DNA of 64,000 bases from Streptomyces sp. TBY4 (GTDB lineage: Bacteria > Actinomycetota > Actinomycetes > Streptomycetales > Streptomycetaceae). The position numbers and the translations under genes are program-made. The number at the start of each line of letters is the position of its first letter. Position 1 is the stretch's first letter. Positions 36,348-45,358 of the stretch are shown here, one piece after another. Where the stretch lies: positions 62,001-126,000 of the forward strand of contig NZ_JANAVF010000020.1 of NCBI RefSeq assembly GCF_024213195.1, read 5' to 3'. The notes under the pieces were generated by a model that had not been told where the DNA came from, did not search any database, and saw nothing but the letters and a program-made list of their open reading frames with translations.

Positions 36348-36511
36348 GAGTCCACTCCGATCGTGTGGGGGGATGGGGCGGGGAGGGTGCCGAAAGGCGG
36401 TCTGGCTGTTCGCGGCCGAGTATGGGCGTGTCCATGACGGGATCGGGACATCCCTGCCGACATAAGACCGGCGTTATGGTGCCGACGCGTGACGCTGCGT
36501 AAGCTGCCCGG

Positions 36512-37471
36512 ATGCAGCTGGAGTTGAGACATCTGCAGGCCGTCTGCCAGATAGCGGAGACCGGAAGCCTGGGGGGCGCGGCGCGGATCCTCGGGATCTC
36601 CCAGCCGGCGCTCTCCGCCCAGCTGCGCCGGATCGAGCGGGTCACCGGCGGCGAACTCTTCGTCCGCGGCCGCCTCGGCGTCGAACCCACCCCGCTCGGC
36701 CAGTTCGTCCTGGCCAAGGCGCGCCGGGTGCTCAGCGAGATGGACGCCCTCGGGGCGGAGACCCGGGCCCGGACGGCCGACGCCCCGCTGCGCCTGGGCT
36801 GCATCCTGCTGGTGCTGATCGACGGACTGATCGCCCGGCAGGACCTGGTCCTGTCGGGCCGGGAGATCACCGTGGACCTGGAGGACTCGGTGACCGCCCT
36901 GGTGCGGATGCTCGGCGCGGGCCGCTACGACGTCATCGTGTACGGGGAGGTCAACGACCACGAGGTGCCGCTGCCCGGGGGAGTCACGGCCCGCACCCTG
37001 GTCCCCAAGGAGCCCTTCTGCATCCGGATGTCGGCCCGGCACCCGCTGGCCCGGCTGGAGGCCCTCGACCTCGCGGACCTCGCCGACGAGCAGTGGATGA
37101 CCCTGGTGGAGGACGACGACGGCGGACCGGAGGCCCTCGTCGAGGCCTGCGCCAAGGCCGGCTTCGTCCCCGCGCTGCGCTACCGGATCACCGACCGCAT
37201 GATGCAGTACGACCTGATCTCCGCGGGCCGCGCCGTCTCCCTCAGCCAGCCCACGGCGCCCGCCGTGGCCGGCACCGTGATGCGGCCGCTGATCGGGTCA
37301 CCGATCACGGGGCGCATCCGGCTCGCCTGGAACCGCTCGGCGGTCTCGGCCCGCCAGGCGGAGCTCTTCTACCGGTCGGCCGCCTACGCGTACCTGGCCA
37401 ATGTGGACAACAACCCCTTCCACCGGGCCTGGTGGGACGAGCATCCGGAAGCCCATCCGGCCCTCGACTGA
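36512..37471 (+). CDS. LysR-family transcriptional regulator
   Basis: A 319-residue regulator. The N-terminal winged helix-turn-helix is residues 1-60 (LRHLQAVCQIAETGSLGGAARILGISQPALSAQLRRIE), followed by a LysR substrate-binding domain. It has the usual length. It is divergent from the M4-M28 peptidase and lies 107 bp upstream of the sulfatase on the same strand; either could be its target. The effector is unknown. Confidence 0.9.
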   Translation: MQLELRHLQAVCQIAETGSLGGAARILGISQPALSAQLRRIERVTGGELFVRGRLGVEPTPLGQFVLAKARRVLSEMDALGAETRARTADAPLRLGCILLVLIDGLIARQDLVLSGREITVDLEDSVTALVRMLGAGRYDVIVYGEVNDHEVPLPGGVTARTLVPKEPFCIRMSARHPLARLEALDLADLADEQWMTLVEDDDGGPEALVEACAKAGFVPALRYRITDRMMQYDLISAGRAVSLSQPTAPAVAGTVMRPLIGSPITGRIRLAWNRSAVSARQAELFYRSAAYAYLANVDNNPFHRAWWDEHPEAHPALD

Positions 37472-37578
37472 CGTCATTTCATACTGCGTACATGGAACGG
37501 GTATTCGGATCCCTTTACGCTCTCCGCATGGCAGTGGCCGCCACACCATTTCCCTTCGGAGAGCTGGAGGAAATACCC

Positions 37579-38979
37579 ATGACCCCAAGAGCCCGCACGC
37601 AGGTCAGCCGGAGAGGCTTCCTCGCCGGCACCGCGGCGGCCGCGGCCGCCGCCACCGTGCCCGCGATCGGCCAGGCCGCCGCAGCCCCCGCGGCGGCGGC
37701 CGCCGGCCGCCCGAACATCCTGCTGATCGTCACCGACGACCAGCCCGAGCAGACCGACTGGGCACTTCAGAAGACCATCGGCTGGCTCGCCGGCCAGGGC
37801 GTGAAGTTCAACCACGGGCACGTCACCACCCCCCTCTGCTCCCCCTCCCGCTCCTCGGTGTTCTCCGGCCGCTACGCCCACAACCACGGGGTCCGCAACA
37901 ACGCCTCCTCGGCCGTGCTCGACCAGAACACCACCGTCCAGCGCTATCTGAAACAGGCCGGATATCGCACCGGCCTCTTCGGCAAATACCTCAATGCGTG
38001 GAACATCGCCGACGCACCCCCGCATTTCGAGGAATTCGCGCTGCTCCAGCCCGGATACGTGGACGCCAAGTGGAACGTCAACGGATCGGTCCAGACGATC
38101 AACGGCTACACCACGAACATCATCAAGAACCGCACGCTGAGCTTCGTCGACAAGGCGGCCACCGACACCCGCCCCTGGTTCGCCTACGTCACCCCCTACG
38201 CCTCGCACGGGCCCCGCACCCCCGAGGCCAAGTACGCGGGCACCCCCGTCCCCGAGTGGAACGGACGCCCCTCCGTCACCGAGGCCGACCGCAGCGACAA
38301 GCCGCCCTACATCCAGAACGCCACCGGCACCCTCGAGGACGGCAAGCGCATCCGCGCGGAGCAGCTGCGCGTGCTCCTCTCCGTCGACGACGCGGTCCAG
38401 GCCTTCAAGGACAAGCTGGCGGCCACCGGACAGCTCGACAACACCCTCGTGATCTACATCGGAGACAACGGCTTCGGCTGGGCCGACCACGGCTGGACCG
38501 CCAAATCCGTCCCCTACAGCCCCGCCCACGAGGTGCCGTTCTACCTCTCCTGGCCCGCCGGAGGGCTCGGGGCCGGCACGGTGGACAACCGCATCGTCGC
38601 CAACATCGACATCGCGCCCACCATCCTCGACGCCGCCGGGATCACCCCGAACACCCCGCAGGACGGGGTCTCGCTGCTGGGCACCCACAGCCGCGACCAC
38701 CTGCTCGTCGAATGGTGGAAGCAGGGCACCGGCGCCGACCACCGCACCTGGTCCTCCTACGTGGCCAAGGACAAGCAGTACGTGGAGTACTACAAGCTGC
38801 ACACCGACGCCAACGGCACCGTGTCCGGCACCGGGGAGGTCACCTTCCGGGAGTACTACGACCTCGCCGCCGACCCCCACCAGCTGGTCAACAAGCTGTA
38901 CCAGGCCACCCCGGCGCAGGAGCGGAACCTGGGCATCCCCGCCCTCGCCGCCCAGCTCGCCGCCGACCGGGTCGGCTAG
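37579..38979 (+). CDS. Secreted sulfatase (formylglycine type, Tat substrate)
   Basis: A 466-residue arylsulfatase-family enzyme. The twin-arginine signal is SRRGFLAG followed by an Ala-rich hydrophobic stretch. ILLIVTDDQPEQ gives the metal-binding Asp pair. CSPSR holds C87, the CxPxR cysteine that is oxidised to formylglycine, and GDNGFGWADHG supplies late metal ligands. ATG 37579 has GGAGG upstream. The gene for the cysteine-modifying enzyme follows 78 bp later, and Tat export of a folded, modified enzyme fits that pairing. The natural sulfate ester is unknown; N-sulfoglucosamine- or choline-type relatives are possible. Confidence 0.9.
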   Translation: MTPRARTQVSRRGFLAGTAAAAAAATVPAIGQAAAAPAAAAAGRPNILLIVTDDQPEQTDWALQKTIGWLAGQGVKFNHGHVTTPLCSPSRSSVFSGRYAHNHGVRNNASSAVLDQNTTVQRYLKQAGYRTGLFGKYLNAWNIADAPPHFEEFALLQPGYVDAKWNVNGSVQTINGYTTNIIKNRTLSFVDKAATDTRPWFAYVTPYASHGPRTPEAKYAGTPVPEWNGRPSVTEADRSDKPPYIQNATGTLEDGKRIRAEQLRVLLSVDDAVQAFKDKLAATGQLDNTLVIYIGDNGFGWADHGWTAKSVPYSPAHEVPFYLSWPAGGLGAGTVDNRIVANIDIAPTILDAAGITPNTPQDGVSLLGTHSRDHLLVEWWKQGTGADHRTWSSYVAKDKQYVEYYKLHTDANGTVSGTGEVTFREYYDLAADPHQLVNKLYQATPAQERNLGIPALAAQLAADRVG

Positions 38980-39057
38980 CAGCCGGACCTCCGGCCGGGC
39001 GCACACCGTCCGCGCCCGGCCGGACCGCACCCATCCGCACCTTCACCGGAGTCCTTC

Positions 39058-39942
39058 ATGTCCTCCTCCTGCTGCACCCCGGGGCACGACTCCCCGGCCG
39101 GCGCCCTCACCCTGCTCGCCGCACCCCCGGTCCCCGCGCCGCGGGCCGCGCGCGGCCTGCTCGACCTGCCCGGGGGCCGCTTCCTCATGGGCACCGAGGA
39201 CGCGGACGGATTCCCTGCGGACGGGGAGGGCCCGGTCCGGGAGGTGGCGGTGGATCCCTTCCGGATCGCGCCGACGACGGTCACCAACGCCCAGTACGCC
39301 ACCTTCGTCAAGGCCACCGGGCACGTCACGGAGGCCGAGGAGTTCGGCTTCTCCTTCGTCTTCGCCGGACTGCTGGCGCCCGAACTCGCCGCCACCGCAC
39401 CGCCGGTGGCCGGGGTCCCCTGGTGGCGGGCGGTGTCCGGGGCGAGCTGGAAGCACCCCGAGGGGCCCGGGTCCTCCGTCACGGCCCGGCAGAACCACCC
39501 CGTCGTCCACGTCTCCTGGAACGACGCCCAGGCGTACTGCGCCTGGTCCGGGACCAGGCTGCCCACCGAGGCCGAATGGGAGTACGCGGCCCGCGGCGGC
39601 CTGGAGCAGCGCCGCTACCCGTGGGGCGACGAACTCGCCCCGGAAGGCCGCACGCTGCTCAACATCTGGCAGGGCGAGTTCCCCACCACCCACACCGGTC
39701 CCCACCTCGGCACCGTCCCCGTGAAGTCCTACCGCCCCAACGGCCACGGGCTCTACAACGCCGTCGGCAACGTGTGGGAGTGGTGCGAGGACCCGTTCGG
39801 GCCGGGACACGCCTCCCGCACCATGCGCGGCGGGTCCTTCCTCTGCCACGACTCGTACTGCAACCGCTACCGGGTCGCGGCCCGCAGCTCCAACACCCCC
39901 GACAGCTCCACGTCCAACATCGGCTTCCGGGTGGCGGCCTGA
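39058..39942 (+). CDS. Formylglycine-generating enzyme (FGE/SUMF1)
   Basis: A 294-residue copper oxidase that converts the sulfatase CxPxR cysteine to formylglycine in the cytoplasm. The family is recognised by LPGGRFLMGTED, NHPVVHVSWNDAQAYC, LPTEAEWEYAARGG, GNVWEWCEDPFG and the C-terminal copper-binding pair C263/C268 in RGGSFLCHDSYCNRYR. It probably forms an operon with the sulfatase. An extra N-terminal SSCC has no known role. Confidence 0.94.
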   Translation: MSSSCCTPGHDSPAGALTLLAAPPVPAPRAARGLLDLPGGRFLMGTEDADGFPADGEGPVREVAVDPFRIAPTTVTNAQYATFVKATGHVTEAEEFGFSFVFAGLLAPELAATAPPVAGVPWWRAVSGASWKHPEGPGSSVTARQNHPVVHVSWNDAQAYCAWSGTRLPTEAEWEYAARGGLEQRRYPWGDELAPEGRTLLNIWQGEFPTTHTGPHLGTVPVKSYRPNGHGLYNAVGNVWEWCEDPFGPGHASRTMRGGSFLCHDSYCNRYRVAARSSNTPDSSTSNIGFRVAA

Positions 39943-39949
39943 GCGGGCG

Positions 39950-40549
39950 TCAGTCCCGCTGGACGACCAGCCCGGCCACGTGGTCGGTGACCATGTCGAG
40001 GATCCCGGCTGCTGCCTCCTCGTCGCCGAGGACCAGGAAGTTCAGGGTCACCCCGTCGGTCATGGCCGCCAGGTACTGGGCCAGCACGTGCACCGGCACG
40101 CTGAGCTCGTACGGGTGGATCCGGCGCAGCTCTTCGAGCAGCTCGGTGTACGTGTCGCAGTAGGACTGGTACTGCTTGCGCGCCAGGTGGCCGAACTCCG
40201 GCTGCCGCAGCGCGTACTGGGTGAGCTCGTAGGTGAGCATGTGCGCGCCGGGACTGGCCGCCACGTGGTCCCAGTACGCCTGGAAGCCGGCCCGGATGGT
40301 CTCCCGCAGCGTGGGCCTCGGCAGGATCGCGGCCTTCACGAGGGTGACGTAGTGCGCGGTGATGGTCTCGATGACCGACTCCAGGAGCGCCTGCTTGGAG
40401 TCGAAGCAGTAGTGGAAGACGCTCAGGGAGACGCCCGCCTCGGCGGCGATGGACCGGGTCGTGGTCCTGGCCACCCCGTCGCGGGTCATCGCGCGGATCG
40501 CCGCCTCCGTCAGCTGCCTGCGCCGGTCGGTCAACGGCATCCGTGCCAT
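39950..40549 (-). CDS. TetR-family transcriptional regulator
   Basis: A 199-residue regulator. Helix-turn-helix residues are about 10-55 (RQLTEAAIRAMTRDG, TRSIAAEAGVSLSVFHYCFDSKQAL), and the C-terminal half resembles TetR_C_6/BetI-type ligand domains. ATG 40549 is used; an in-frame ATG three codons later is equally good. It is convergent with the FGE gene, seven bases away, and lies downstream of the terminator of the dipeptidase-like gene. Target unknown. Confidence 0.88.
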   Translation of the reverse strand: MARMPLTDRRRQLTEAAIRAMTRDGVARTTTRSIAAEAGVSLSVFHYCFDSKQALLESVIETITAHYVTLVKAAILPRPTLRETIRAGFQAYWDHVAASPGAHMLTYELTQYALRQPEFGHLARKQYQSYCDTYTELLEELRRIHPYELSVPVHVLAQYLAAMTDGVTLNFLVLGDEEAAAGILDMVTDHVAGLVVQRD

Positions 40550-40579
40550 GTACGGGTTCCCCTTCGCTCCGGTGCGCCC

Positions 40580-40625
40580 CGGGCGGGGCGTCCGCGGGCA
40601 CGGAGGCCCGCGGACACCCCGCCCG
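40580..40625 (-). terminator. Long-stem terminator of dipeptidase-like gene
   Basis: Two 20-base arms (40580-40599 and 40606-40625; core GGCGTCCGCGGGC / GCCCGCGGACACC) pair with one G-U wobble around a six-base loop. It starts seven bases after the minus-strand stop at 40632. Confidence 0.85.
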
Positions 40626-40631
40626 ACGCCG

Positions 40632-42743
40632 TCAGCTGCTGTATACGCCGACTTCGTGCAGCGAGTAACCCCATTGGGTGCCGCGTCCCGCTCCGTGGAC
40701 GCGTACGTACCGGGCCGGGACCCCGGAGAACCTCGCCGTGTCCACCCCGCCGTCGCCCTCGGCCGTGGACCAGGCCGTCGTCCAGTCCGTCCCGTTCGAG
40801 GAGACCTCGATGCGGTAGGCCCGCCCGTACGCCGCCTCCCAGTCCAAGGTGACCCGCTTGACCAGCTGCTGGGAGCCGAGGTCGACCTGCAGCCACTGGT
40901 TGTCGTTCCACTCGCTCGCCCAGCGGGTGCCCCGGTTGCCGTCGAAGGCGAGGCCGGGCGCGAAGCTGACGAAGGGGTTCCACCACTCGGAGGTGCTCGC
41001 GGAGGCGGGCCGGCCCGCGGCGAGGTTCACGCCGGCCTTGTGCTGCTCGGACCCGCCCCAGGTGCGCAGGTACGACTCGGCGCCCTTGAACAGGTCGTCC
41101 ACCACGCCCTGTCCGCCGACGATGCGGATGTCCTCGATCCAGTCGGGCACCAGGCCGTAGTGCGAGGCGCCGTCGGTGTTGAGGTCCCAGGTGCGCTGGC
41201 CGGTGGTCTGCTTGTCGATGACCGAGCCGCCGTCGGTGCTGCGGAAGGGGTACGTGACCGGGTTCGGCGTGTTCGCCCCGCGCGGGCCGGGCCAGCCGCC
41301 GACGCCGTTCATGTCGGTGCCGTAGCCGTAGCCGACGTTGTACTTCTCGCGCAGCGCGTCGGTCCGCTTGGCCTCGGCGCTGAAGCCCTCGGAGCCGCCC
41401 ATGTACGCGGTGGCGAAACCGCCGAGCTTGTAGAGCCGCTCCATCCAGCCCAGGTCCATCCAGCTGTGCGAGGAGATCACGCCGGGGTAGTTCTCGGACT
41501 CGAGGATGTCGAAGGCCTGCCCGGCCGCCTTCACGCTCATGTGGTCGAGTTCGAGCATCATCTTGCGTTTCATCATGCCGCGCACCGCGTAGTCACCGAG
41601 GTCGGTGAGCCCGCGGGTGTTGCACTGGGCGCCCGAGGCGTACGAGGGCACGCTCACGCCCGCCGGCAGCTGCTTCTCGGCGGCGGCCGCCGGGGCCAGG
41701 CCGATGGGGTTGTCGTGCTGCGGGCCCTTGCACGCCTCCGTCATCCAGAAGGTGCCGGTCGACAGGAACTGCCCGACGTTGATGGCCGTTCCCAGCGCGC
41801 CCTCGTCGAAGCGGACCCCGCACAGGGCGTTGTCGAACTTGTGGCACAGGAACATGCTGCGCACGCCGAGGTTGTACAGCTCGTCGAGGCCCTTGTCGAT
41901 GTCCGCCTGACTGCACTGCGCGATGTCCAGGATCTGCTTGCACCCGAAGGGCTCGGAGGTCTCGACGCCGAGGACCACTGCCAGCTTCCCCTGCTTGATC
42001 ACGTCGCGGGCCTGCCCGGAGTCGGTGACGATGCGGAACCAGCCCTTGCCCGGGCCGCCGTACATCTTGTCGACGTAGGCCTGCATGTCGTAGGTCTTCT
42101 TCGCCTCCAGGCGGATGGCGGTCATCTCGTCGCAGCTGCGGTCCTTGAAGAAGTAGACCGAGCAGATCACCCCGTTGGTGACGAGGTCGTTGACGAGGAC
42201 GCGCTGGCCGCCGCGCCAGGCGCGCTCGATCCACGCGTAGTAGTTCTGCTGGTGGGTCAGCGAGTCGTGGGCGGGCCAGTCCTTGAAGGTGGGCCAGCCG
42301 TCGGGGTCGTGCTTGCCGTCGCCGCCCTTGGTGATGAAGTCGAAGATCGCGAGGCTGCCGTCGGGGTAGTGCTCGGGACAGTCCTTGAGCGCGTCGGCGA
42401 TCCCGGCGTCGGAGAAGGGCTTTCCGCAGATCAGACGGCCGCCGAAGCCCTCGTTCGACATGATGTGGTCGTGCGCGTCGACGAAGCCCCGGACGTTGCC
42501 CTGGGCGTCGGTGCCCTTGAAGGGCTCGCCGGTCACGTTGATCTGGGAGTCGGGCGCGGGCCGGGCGGTGGGCTCCCACCAGTTGTTGTCGGCGGCGGCC
42601 CCCGGGACGGGGCCGAGCACCATGGCGAGCAGGCCGAGGAGCAGGGACAGGATCGCGACCGGCTTGCGCCGGTGGCGGCGGGGCGGTTCCGGTCGTTGCC
42701 TGCGGGGTTCTTGGGGTCCTTGTGGTTCTTGGGTCGTGGCCAC
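40632..42743 (-). CDS. Secreted M19/amidohydrolase-like protein with C-terminal CBM32
   Basis: A 703-residue exported protein. A basic N-terminus is followed by a hydrophobic helix (about 28-50) and AAADN. The catalytic-like region begins FVDAHDHIMSNEG, with metal-ligand-type D-H-D-H, and has ELDHMS and SSHSW histidines further on, as in membrane-dipeptidase-type amidohydrolases. From about residue 565 there is an F5/8-type C (discoidin, CBM32) domain (NLAAGRPASAS, FDGNRGTRWASEW, WLQVDLGSQQ, YSLHEVGVY). It may bind a glycan surface while hydrolysing a peptide or amide; the substrate is unknown. The start is GTG 42743. It is monocistronic with a strong terminator. Confidence 0.85.
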   Translation of the reverse strand: MATTQEPQGPQEPRRQRPEPPRRHRRKPVAILSLLLGLLAMVLGPVPGAAADNNWWEPTARPAPDSQINVTGEPFKGTDAQGNVRGFVDAHDHIMSNEGFGGRLICGKPFSDAGIADALKDCPEHYPDGSLAIFDFITKGGDGKHDPDGWPTFKDWPAHDSLTHQQNYYAWIERAWRGGQRVLVNDLVTNGVICSVYFFKDRSCDEMTAIRLEAKKTYDMQAYVDKMYGGPGKGWFRIVTDSGQARDVIKQGKLAVVLGVETSEPFGCKQILDIAQCSQADIDKGLDELYNLGVRSMFLCHKFDNALCGVRFDEGALGTAINVGQFLSTGTFWMTEACKGPQHDNPIGLAPAAAAEKQLPAGVSVPSYASGAQCNTRGLTDLGDYAVRGMMKRKMMLELDHMSVKAAGQAFDILESENYPGVISSHSWMDLGWMERLYKLGGFATAYMGGSEGFSAEAKRTDALREKYNVGYGYGTDMNGVGGWPGPRGANTPNPVTYPFRSTDGGSVIDKQTTGQRTWDLNTDGASHYGLVPDWIEDIRIVGGQGVVDDLFKGAESYLRTWGGSEQHKAGVNLAAGRPASASTSEWWNPFVSFAPGLAFDGNRGTRWASEWNDNQWLQVDLGSQQLVKRVTLDWEAAYGRAYRIEVSSNGTDWTTAWSTAEGDGGVDTARFSGVPARYVRVHGAGRGTQWGYSLHEVGVYSS

Positions 42744-42932
42744 TACTCACGTCCTCGGTCGGCGGAGGGCGCGGTCGAGGACACGGTCCACCGGAGGCGT
42801 GGCCGCCTTGGCACCTGTTTGTCATGTCCCGCGCAAGCATTGCGATGAGAATCGCTACTGCCGGGTACAGAGTCAAGAGTCCGGGTCACATGACCTGATG
42901 GCGCGTCACCCTACTCGCCCGGCGGGTTCCCG

Positions 42933-43760
42933 TCAGCGGGTCGGCGCGGAACGGGCGTAGCGCCCGGGGGTGGTGCCGACGACCCGCTTGAAGTGGCGGG
43001 TGAAGTGGGACTGGTCGTAGAAGCCCGCCTCGACCGCCACCTCGGCGGCCGGGCGGCCCTCCAGGAGCAGCCGGCGGGCCAGGGCGACCCGGCGCGAGAC
43101 GAGGTACTGGTGGGGGGCGATGCCGAAGGTGCCGCTGAACGTGCGCACCAGGTGGGCGGGGTGGGCCTGGAGCAGACCCGCCGCCTCCTCCAGGGACAGG
43201 CCGCCGGCCGCCCGTTCGTCGAGCAGCTCGCGCAGGTTCCGCGCGAGGCCGGGGCCGGGCAGGGCGGCGCGGGCGTGCGGGAGTTCGAGGCGGGGCCGGA
43301 GCAGGGTGCGCAGCCGGTCGCCGATCAGGGCCAGCCGGCTCTCCGCCTCGAACTCGTCCCCGGGGGCCGCCAGGGCCCGGTGGAGCTGCCCCACGCGCCG
43401 GCGCAGGACCGGGTCCGCGAGGTCGGGGCCGTCCACGGCGGCGCCGATGAAGCGCTCGTCCAGCAGGGTCGTGTCGAGGTAGACGACGCGCTTGCGGAAC
43501 CCGTGCGGGGTGGCGGCCGAGCCGTTGTGCGGGACCTGGGGCGGGAGCAGGCTCACGGTGTCGCCCGGGGTGCCGCGCCGGTGGCGGTCCAGGTCGTAGC
43601 GGATGGCGCCGTCGTCGACGATCAGCAGGGTCCACGCATCGTGGACGTGCATGGGGTAGGCGTGCGCGGTGAAGCGGGCGTGGAACACCTCGACGACACC
43701 CGCGACCCGCGGACGCCAGGCCGAGACCTCCTGCTGGGGCTGCACGTGAAGAACGTACAA
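42933..43760 (-). CDS. AraC-family transcriptional regulator
   Basis: A 275-residue regulator. The N-terminal cupin-like AraC_binding domain has AYPMHVHDAWTLLIVDDG, and the C-terminal double helix-turn-helix ends with the AraC signature (VAVEAGFYDQSHFTRHFKRVVGTTPGRYARS). The start is uncertain: TTG 43760 or the GTG five codons later. It is divergent from the DUF2000 gene with only 34 bp between, so that gene is the likely target. Confidence 0.88.
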   Translation of the reverse strand: MYVLHVQPQQEVSAWRPRVAGVVEVFHARFTAHAYPMHVHDAWTLLIVDDGAIRYDLDRHRRGTPGDTVSLLPPQVPHNGSAATPHGFRKRVVYLDTTLLDERFIGAAVDGPDLADPVLRRRVGQLHRALAAPGDEFEAESRLALIGDRLRTLLRPRLELPHARAALPGPGLARNLRELLDERAAGGLSLEEAAGLLQAHPAHLVRTFSGTFGIAPHQYLVSRRVALARRLLLEGRPAAEVAVEAGFYDQSHFTRHFKRVVGTTPGRYARSAPTR

Positions 43761-43794
43761 GACCGCACGCGGGGGCGCCCGGCAGTCTCAGGGC

Positions 43795-44316
43795 ATGAGA
43801 GACGAGCACGATGCGAAGCATGAGCAGGTCGGGCAGGTCGGGCAGGTCGGGCAGGCCGGGAACGGCGGGAGCGGCGGGAGCGGCGGGAGCGGGGCGGACG
43901 GGCCCGTGCGGTTCGACACCAAGATCGCGGTGCTGCTGCGCGAGGACCTGGAGACGTGGCAGCGGCTGAACGTCACCGCCTTCCTCGTCAGCGGGCTCGG
44001 CACGGCCTGCCCCGAGGTGGTCGGAGAGCCGTACGAGGACGCCGACGGGACCCCCTATCTGCCGATGTTCCGCCAGCCCGTCCTGGTCTTCGAGGGCGGC
44101 AAGGAGACGCTGGCGGCGGCGCACGAGCGGGCGGTGCGGCGCGGGCTGCCCACGGCGGTGTTCACCTCGGACCTGTTCGCCACGGGCCACGACCGGGCCA
44201 ACCGGGCGGCCGTGGCGGCGGTGGGCAAGGACCACCTCGACCTGGTCGGAATCGCCGTCCACGGCGCACGCAACTCCGTGGACAAGGCGCTCAAGGGGGC
44301 CCGCATGCACGGCTGA
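43795..44316 (+). CDS. DUF2000 family protein with repeat N-terminus
   Basis: A 173-residue protein. From about residue 40 it is a DUF2000 (PTH2-like fold) domain: FDTKIAVLLREDLETWQRLNVTAFLVSGL and PVLVFEGGKETLAAAHERA. The first 36 residues are low-complexity, encoded by 9-bp tandem repeats (GGTCGGGCA four times, then AGCGGCGGG about three times) that give VGQ and GSG triplets; their number probably varies between strains. The gene is divergent from an AraC regulator. The enzymatic role of DUF2000 is not established. Confidence 0.85.
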   Translation: MRDEHDAKHEQVGQVGQVGQAGNGGSGGSGGSGADGPVRFDTKIAVLLREDLETWQRLNVTAFLVSGLGTACPEVVGEPYEDADGTPYLPMFRQPVLVFEGGKETLAAAHERAVRRGLPTAVFTSDLFATGHDRANRAAVAAVGKDHLDLVGIAVHGARNSVDKALKGARMHG

Positions 44317-44443
44317 GGGGGGCACCGGGGGCGGGGGCGCCGGGGGCCGGGCGCCGGGGACACGGCGGCGGCGGCGCCGCGCGGCCGGTGGGGGCAGCGT
44401 CCCCGGGGGCCGGGCGCCCGAGGGGCCACCCGGGGCGGGCGCC

Positions 44444-44676
44444 GGGCGCCGGTGGCGGGGAAACGGGGTGCCGTGCGGCGGGTGGGGCGGGGCCACCGGG
44501 GGCCGGGCACCCGGGGGACCACCTGGGGCGGGGCGCGCGCCGGTGGCAAGGGGGACAGGGGAGCCGGGGTCCGGGCGCCGGTGGCGGGGGAAGGGGGTGC
44601 CGCGCGGCGGGTGGGGCGGGGCCACCGGGGGCCGGGCACCCGGGGGACCACCTGGGGCGGGGCGCGCGCCGGTGGC
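44444..44676. repeat. 104-bp direct repeat, two copies
   Basis: Copies at 44444-44547 and 44573-44676 are nearly identical and separated by 25 bp. Each contains GGTGGGGCGGGGCCACCGG and GCACCCGGGGGACCACCTGG; parts are self-complementary and could fold. A weaker related fragment lies at about 44390-44440. Confidence 0.8.
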
Positions 44677-44837
44677 GCAGGGGCAGGGGACAGGGGCGTG
44701 GGGGAGAAGTGCGGCCGGTGCACGGGGGCTCGGGGGAGACGCGTGGCCGGTGGGAGGGGGCGCCGGGGTCTGGGTGCCGGTGGGGCGGGGGATCGGGGGC
44801 GTTGTGCGGCGCGGGAAGGATGCGCGGGTGGTGGTGT

Positions 44838-45170
44838 GGGGGCCCGGTGGTGTCGGGTGGGTGGTGGCGTGTCGGCCATTTTGGTGGCGTGGGCCGACTT
44901 GGGTTTCTGGTGTTCGCCGCCGTTCCCGGCGCGGATGCAGGGTCCCGACCGGCTGTGCGAGTGGGCCGGGGATGCTTGCTGCGTGGGCGGCCCTGATGGG
45001 GTCTCCTCGCCTGGGGCCGCGCGGCCGGGGTGGGGGCTCGGTGGTGTCGGGTGGGTGGTGGCGTGTCGGCCATTTTGGTGGTGTGGGCCGACCTGGGTTT
45101 CTGGTGTTCGCCGCCGCTTCCGGCGCGGATGCAGGGTCCCGACCGGCTGTACGAGTGGGCCGGGGGATGT
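44838..45170. repeat. About 138-bp direct repeat with internal hairpin, two copies
   Basis: Copies at about 44838-44975 and 45032-45170 (offset 194) are about 95% identical. Each has the inverted repeat GTCGGCC-N14-GGCCGAC, whose loop differs at one base between copies while both arms are unchanged. The AT-rich loop start (CATTTTGGTGG) stands out in otherwise G-rich DNA. No gene or known element is recognised. Confidence 0.8.
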
Positions 45171-45358
45171 TCTCCGCGTGGGGCGGACCTTGCAGGCCTT
45201 GCCGCCGTGGTCGTGGGGAGGGCCGCCGCCGGGGTGGGGGTGGGGCCCGCGGGCGAGAGTGGGCCGGACGGTGCGGCGGCGGTCCCGGCGGGGGGCGGCC
45301 GTGGTCCGGGTCGCCGGCGAGTTCCGGTCGCCGCAGGCGAAACGTGCCTCCGCCGCGC

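Noticed and set aside
32196..36437. 1413-codon open frame on the plus strand
   Set aside because: Antisense of the M4-M28 peptidase and part of the PP2C gene. Its composition is Gly/Val/Arg-rich without motifs, while the minus-strand protein has complete catalytic sites.
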